A model generated the notes under the pieces. That model was given only the letters and a program-made list of their open reading frames with translations, was not told the origin of the DNA and ran no database searches. Position numbers and translations under genes: made by a program. Positions 59,893 through 64,000 of a stretch of 64,000 nt of DNA are shown one piece after another. Origin of the DNA: Methylocystis rosea (GTDB taxonomy: Bacteria; Pseudomonadota; Alphaproteobacteria; Rhizobiales; Beijerinckiaceae); contig NZ_CP034086.1 of assembly GCF_003855495.1 (NCBI RefSeq), forward strand, positions 3,578,721 to 3,642,720. The letters are read 5' to 3'. Position 1 is the stretch's first letter. Every line of letters starts with the position of its first letter.

Positions 59893-60936
59893 ATGCGAGC
59901 CACCTCCGCGCTTCTATCGATGGCCGTCTTAATCGCCACATTGCCGAGCGGCTCCATTTTCCAAACCTACTTTGGCGCGCCTGCCTCGAGCGCTATGGCG
60001 AATGAAGCCTTCGACGCCTTCGTCCGCAAATTGCGCGGGGATAAAACGCCCGATGGCTTTGCGCTCGCCAACGGCAGGCTGGAAGCCCAGCAAATAGACA
60101 TAGCGACCAAACTCCCAGGGCGCATCTCGCAGGTTCTTGCCGAAGAAGGACAGATGGTCGATGCAGGCGAGATCGTCGCGAAAATGGACGTGATCGATCT
60201 TGAGGCGCAATTGCGAGGCGCCAAGGCGCTGGTTAGACGCGCAGAGCAAGCGAGAATTTCCGCAGAGGCGCTCATCGCCCAGCGACAGAGCGAAGTCAAA
60301 CTCGCCAAGCAGCAGCTCGATCGCGTGGTGACCCTGCGAAGCAAGGGCTTTGCAACGGCCGAGCTGCTTGATCAACGGCGCTCAATTATGACGAGCGCCC
60401 AAGCGGCTCTCGACGCCGCCAAGGCGAATCTCGACGACGCCGTCGCGGCCATCGACGCCGCCAAGGCGGATGTGGCCAAAATTAATGCGACGCTCGACGA
60501 CATGGTATTAAAAGCGCCTCGTCGCGGGCGAGTTCAATATAAATTGGCGCAGGCGGGCGAAGTGCTCGGCGCCGGTTCGCGCGCTCTGACTCTCGTCGAT
60601 CTGGCCGACGTCTATATGACCGTGTTCTTTCCTGCCTCGGTTGCCGGGCATTTGAAATTGAATGACGACGCCAGGCTCATACTCGATCCAATCCCGCAAT
60701 ATGTCGTTCCGGCCAAGGTTTCCTTCGTCGCTAGCGAGGCGCAGTTCACGCCCAAGACGGTTGAAACTGCGGAAGAACGAGAAAAACTAATGTTTCGCGT
60801 GAAGTTGAGCATTGCGCCGAACCTGTTGCGGAAATACGAAGAGCAAGTCAAAGCGGGCGTGCGCGGGATCGCCTATGTGCGCGTCGACGCCAAGCGTCCA
60901 TGGCCAACCAATCTCGCAGCGAAACTGCCGCAATGA
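59893..60936 (+). CDS. HlyD-family adaptor of ABC exporter (YbhG/YhiI-like)
   Basis: A 347-residue adaptor: N-terminal signal/anchor, first lipoyl half (LEAQQIDIATKLPGRISQVL, EGQMVDAGEIVAKMDVIDLE), a long alpha hairpin (about 100-210) and the second half (LKAPRRGRVQYKLAQAGEVL). It links the inner-membrane ABC exporter to the periplasm. The RbbA-like gene starts inside its stop (ATGA). The intact copy follows a decayed one. Confidence 0.9.
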   Translation: MRATSALLSMAVLIATLPSGSIFQTYFGAPASSAMANEAFDAFVRKLRGDKTPDGFALANGRLEAQQIDIATKLPGRISQVLAEEGQMVDAGEIVAKMDVIDLEAQLRGAKALVRRAEQARISAEALIAQRQSEVKLAKQQLDRVVTLRSKGFATAELLDQRRSIMTSAQAALDAAKANLDDAVAAIDAAKADVAKINATLDDMVLKAPRRGRVQYKLAQAGEVLGAGSRALTLVDLADVYMTVFFPASVAGHLKLNDDARLILDPIPQYVVPAKVSFVASEAQFTPKTVETAEEREKLMFRVKLSIAPNLLRKYEEQVKAGVRGIAYVRVDAKRPWPTNLAAKLPQ

Positions 60937-63665
60937 CGGACACGGCGGCTGAAATTCGCGCTGTAACGCACCGCTACGGGAAATTATTTGCGCTCGACAA
61001 TGTGACGCTGATCGTTCCTGGCGGTTGCATGGCGGGGTTGATCGGGCCCGACGGCGTCGGCAAGTCCACGCTTCTCGCGCTCATTTCCGGCGTGCGCCGA
61101 ATGCAGGAGGGCGAAATTCATGCGCTCGGCGGCGACATGCGCGCGCCGTCGCATCGAGCGGCGAGTTACGCCCGCATCGCTTACATGCCGCAGGGCCTGG
61201 GCCGAAATCTCTATCCGACATTATCCGTGCACGAAAACCTGGACTTCTTCGGTCGCTTGTTCGGCCAAAGCAAAGAGGAGCGCGCCCGTCGCATCGCCGA
61301 ATTATTGGCCGCGACCGGACTGGCCCCTTTTCCCGATCGGCCAGCAGGAAATCTCTCTGGCGGGATGAAGCAAAAGCTCTCCTTATGCTGCGCGCTCATC
61401 CATGACCCGGATCTTCTGATCCTCGACGAGCCCACTACCGGCGTCGATCCTTTGTCGCGGCGACAATTTTGGGAGCTGATTGATCGGCTTCGCGCGCGGC
61501 GTCCCAATATGAGCGTGATCGTCGCCACCGCCTATATGGAGGAAGCCGAGCGGTTCGACTGGCTCGCGGCGATGGACGATGGCAAAATTCTCACGAGGGG
61601 CGCGCCCGGACAGATCATGGCCAGCGCCAGAAAAGACACTTTGGACGCAGCCTTCATTGCGCTTCTCCCTCCCGAGAAGCGCGCGGCGCATAAAACCGTC
61701 ACCGTGCCGCCGCTTCAAACTGCCAATCGCGAGTTCTCGATCGAGGCCGATAATTTGACCAAGGCGTTCGGCGATTTCATCGCCGTCGATCGCGTCAGCT
61801 TTCGCATTGCACGAGGTGAAATATTCGGCTTTCTCGGGTCGAACGGCTGCGGCAAATCGACGACGATGAAAATGCTAACGGGGCTGCTACCGGCTACCGC
61901 CGGGTCTGCACGGCTGTTCGGCAAGAAACTCGATGCAGGCGACATGGAGACCCGTCGTCGCGTTGGTTATATGTCGCAATCCTTCTCGCTTTATGGCGAA
62001 CTAACCGTGCGGCAAAACCTCGAGTTGCACGCCCGGCTCTTTTCGCTACCGAAGGAGCGCGGCGCCGAGCGAGTTGCAGAGATGTTGAAACGTTTCGAAT
62101 TAGTCGAGGTCGCCGATAGCGCCCCGGAAGATCTTTCGCTCGGCATGCGGCAGAGACTGCAACTCGCTGTCGCAATCATTCACGAACCAGAAGTGCTGAT
62201 CCTCGACGAGCCGACCTCCGGCGTCGATCCTGTCGCGCGTGATAGCTTCTGGCTCTCCCTCATCGAATTGTCGCGCAATGACGGCGTGACAATTTTCATC
62301 TCGACTCATTTCATGAATGAAGCGGAACGTTGCGACCGCATTTCCTTGATGCATGCCGGGAAGGTCCTCGCCATTGGCGCACCTGCTCGTCTTGTTGCGG
62401 AGAAGGGAAAAACCGCGCTGGAAGACGCCTTCGTCGCATATCTCGAAGATGCGGGCGGCGAAGCTGCTGTGGCGCCTCTCACGGATGCTCTCGCGTCGTC
62501 GTCGAACACAAGGGAGGCGCATCGAGCGCGCTTTTTCGGATTCGACCTCGGCCGCCTGTGGGCCAATACATATCGTGAATCGCTGGAGATTCTACGCGAT
62601 CCTCTACGTCTCGCCTTCGCTTTGTTCAGCCCGCTGATCTTGATGATCACATTCGGATATGGAATTTCCTTCGACGTCGAGAATCTGCCCTATGCCGTCC
62701 TTGATCAAGACCGCACGCTGGAAAGCCGGGCGTTTCTCGAGAGCTTTTCCGGGTCGCGCTATTTTGTGCAAGAGAGCGATATCAATTCGACAGCGGAATT
62801 GGAACGACGACTCGTGAGCGGCGAGATCAAGCTCGCCGTTGAAATCCCTCCCAATTTTGGTAGGGATCTGATCAACGGCAAGACGCCGGAGGTGGCCGTA
62901 TGGATCGATGGCGCGATGCCGTTTCGCGCCGAGACAATTCGCGGATATGTCGAGGGAATTACGCACAAATATCTGGCCGACCAGAGCACGCGACACGACG
63001 GCGCGGCGCCTCCCCCAGTGCTCGTTAATATGGAGACGAGATTCCGCTATAATCAATCGTTCAAGAGCGTCTACGCTATTATTCCCGGCGTGATCATGCT
63101 GATGCTCGCGCTCGTCCCGGCCATGATGACGGCGGTTAGCGTCGTGCGGGAAAAGGAAACTGGATCGATCGCCAATTTCCGTTCGACGCCGGTCCGACGA
63201 TTGGAGTTCTTGCTCGGCAAACAGTTGCCATATGTCGCGATTTCTTTGTTGAGTTTCGGGATGCTCGTGCTTTCGGCGATTACGATTTTTGGCGTTCCGG
63301 TCAGAGGTTCGGCGGCGACTCTCGCCATAGGCACTTTTCTTTACGTGTTTGCCACAACGGGGTTTGGTTTGCTCGTCTCGTCCTTTATCCGAACGCAAGT
63401 CGCCGCGATTTTCATAACCGCCGTGATCTCGATCATTCCAGCCGTCAATTTCTCCGGTCTTCTGGTGCCGGTGTCATCGCTGTCCGGATCGGGGCGCGTG
63501 TTGGGCCTCACCTTCCCGGCTGCATGGTACCATCAGATCAGCATCGGGACTTTTACGAAAGGATTGGGCTTCACGCTGCTATGGCCGGATCTGATTGCGC
63601 TGGGGGTCTTTACGCTCGTCTTTCTCGCCGCGGCGACCGTGGGCCTTCATAAGCAGGAGAGCTGA
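60933..63665 (+). CDS. rbbA: Double-ATPase ABC exporter, RbbA-like
   Basis: A 910-residue fusion from ATG 60933. Two ATP-binding domains (Walker A GPDGVGKSTLLAL near 43 and GSNGCGKSTTMKM near 308; signatures LSGGMKQKLSL and LSLGMRQRLQL) are followed by an ABC-2 permease with six helices (from about 560). Order and length match RbbA/YhiH. In the second signature the usual Ser-Gly-Gly is Ser-Leu-Gly. It probably exports a drug or envelope component with the HlyD and downstream permease. Confidence 0.92.
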   Translation: MTDTAAEIRAVTHRYGKLFALDNVTLIVPGGCMAGLIGPDGVGKSTLLALISGVRRMQEGEIHALGGDMRAPSHRAASYARIAYMPQGLGRNLYPTLSVHENLDFFGRLFGQSKEERARRIAELLAATGLAPFPDRPAGNLSGGMKQKLSLCCALIHDPDLLILDEPTTGVDPLSRRQFWELIDRLRARRPNMSVIVATAYMEEAERFDWLAAMDDGKILTRGAPGQIMASARKDTLDAAFIALLPPEKRAAHKTVTVPPLQTANREFSIEADNLTKAFGDFIAVDRVSFRIARGEIFGFLGSNGCGKSTTMKMLTGLLPATAGSARLFGKKLDAGDMETRRRVGYMSQSFSLYGELTVRQNLELHARLFSLPKERGAERVAEMLKRFELVEVADSAPEDLSLGMRQRLQLAVAIIHEPEVLILDEPTSGVDPVARDSFWLSLIELSRNDGVTIFISTHFMNEAERCDRISLMHAGKVLAIGAPARLVAEKGKTALEDAFVAYLEDAGGEAAVAPLTDALASSSNTREAHRARFFGFDLGRLWANTYRESLEILRDPLRLAFALFSPLILMITFGYGISFDVENLPYAVLDQDRTLESRAFLESFSGSRYFVQESDINSTAELERRLVSGEIKLAVEIPPNFGRDLINGKTPEVAVWIDGAMPFRAETIRGYVEGITHKYLADQSTRHDGAAPPPVLVNMETRFRYNQSFKSVYAIIPGVIMLMLALVPAMMTAVSVVREKETGSIANFRSTPVRRLEFLLGKQLPYVAISLLSFGMLVLSAITIFGVPVRGSAATLAIGTFLYVFATTGFGLLVSSFIRTQVAAIFITAVISIIPAVNFSGLLVPVSSLSGSGRVLGLTFPAAWYHQISIGTFTKGLGFTLLWPDLIALGVFTLVFLAAATVGLHKQES

Positions 63666-63666
63666 G

Positions 63667-64000
63667 ATGCGATTTGCCCTGCCAAAGGCATGGTATCTCG
63701 TCATTAAGGAGTTCCACAGTCTATCGGCCGATCCTGTCCTTTTGGCTTTGATCGTGTATGTGTTCACCTTCGCCATTTATTCCATTTCGACCGGGATAAG
63801 TTTCGAGGTCGAGCACGCGAGCGTAGCGATCGTCGATGACGATCATTCGGAACTTTCGAGGCGTATCGCCGGCGCTTTGCTGGAGCCGTATTTTAGGCCT
63901 GCCGTCGTGATCGACGCTCGGGAGGTCGATGGAGCGATGGATTCCGGCCGCTTCGTTTTCGTCATTGAATTTCCGCCGAATTTCGAAGCTGACGTGCTCG
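63667..64000 (+). CDS. ABC-2 permease (YhhJ-like), N-terminal part
   Basis: The gene starts at ATG 63667, one base after the RbbA-like stop, and runs off the right edge after about 111 residues. The start (PKAWYLVIKEFHSLSADPVL) and first helix are typical of YhhJ/YbhS-type ABC-2 permeases. It completes the exporter; the C-terminus is not in the window. Confidence 0.88.
   Translation, partial: MRFALPKAWYLVIKEFHSLSADPVLLALIVYVFTFAIYSISTGISFEVEHASVAIVDDDHSELSRRIAGALLEPYFRPAVVIDAREVDGAMDSGRFVFVIEFPPNFEADVL

Noticed and set aside
1..64000. CRISPR arrays, tRNA or rRNA genes, integrase and att sites
   Set aside because: I looked for regular repeat-spacer arrays, tRNA-like cloverleaf ends and tyrosine or serine recombinase motifs and saw none.

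Overview
The window reads as high-GC DNA of an alphaproteobacterium of the order Hyphomicrobiales. A methanotroph of the Methylocystis/Methylosinus type is my best guess, from the uptake-hydrogenase operon beside a Rhizobiales-type conjugative backbone. That placement is inference; no rRNA or tRNA gene is visible.

Layout. (1) 1-2714: 3' end of an uptake [NiFe] hydrogenase operon (hupL end, hupC, hupD, a mini HupE-like protein, hupF/hypC). (2) 3019-3543: a flavin reductase. (3) About 3.9-16.6 kb: a drug/metal-efflux island bounded by two 77-bp direct repeats (73/77 identical). It holds an OmpR-type two-component system divergent from an RND adaptor/pump pair, a decayed copy of the response regulator reading in frame into a patatin lipoprotein, a DUF3313 lipoprotein, a NodT-type outer-membrane factor and a DJ-1/PfpI fragment. 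(4) 17.1-21.1 kb: a tightly overlapping PP2C phosphatase-kinase-kinase cassette and a RelE/HigB-HigA type toxin-antitoxin pair. (5) 21.3-56.4 kb: a conjugative-element backbone like the large Rhizobiales ICEs: DUF932, ParB-like, Toprim, DUF2493, DUF736, a QseC/QseM/FseA/RdfS-like excision-control block, an RPA replication initiator with an iteron origin, DUF2840, TraF, a transglycosylase, a relaxase, TraG/VirD4, CopG, trbBCDEJ-K-LFGI, DUF2274 and LysR. No integrase or att site is visible, so a plasmid is equally possible. (6) 56.4-64 kb: TonB-receptor debris, a coiled-coil gene, a CerR-type TetR regulator, and an HlyD/RbbA/YhhJ-like ABC exporter operon running off the end.

The most exciting cargo lies between the relaxase and TraG genes (36.8-42.7 kb). 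It is a bacterial ubiquitin-like conjugation operon: one protein with three tandem ubiquitin-like domains fused to an E2-like domain, a JAB peptidase fused to an E1 (ThiF) domain, and a DUF6527 gene with a frameshift. A XRE repressor and an ImmA/IrrE metalloprotease are transcribed divergently from it. A near-perfect 15-bp inverted repeat carrying a TTGACA in each arm separates the two transcripts. A second two-gene unit beside it encodes a DUF6932 nucleotidyltransferase-like protein and an unknown partner.

Cis elements of note: a hairpin leader present before both DUF932 and parB, with compensatory base changes; a UUU-C +1 frameshift site joining the two halves of the FseA-like activator; and an origin with two perfect DnaA boxes followed by three iterons at an exact 23-bp pitch.
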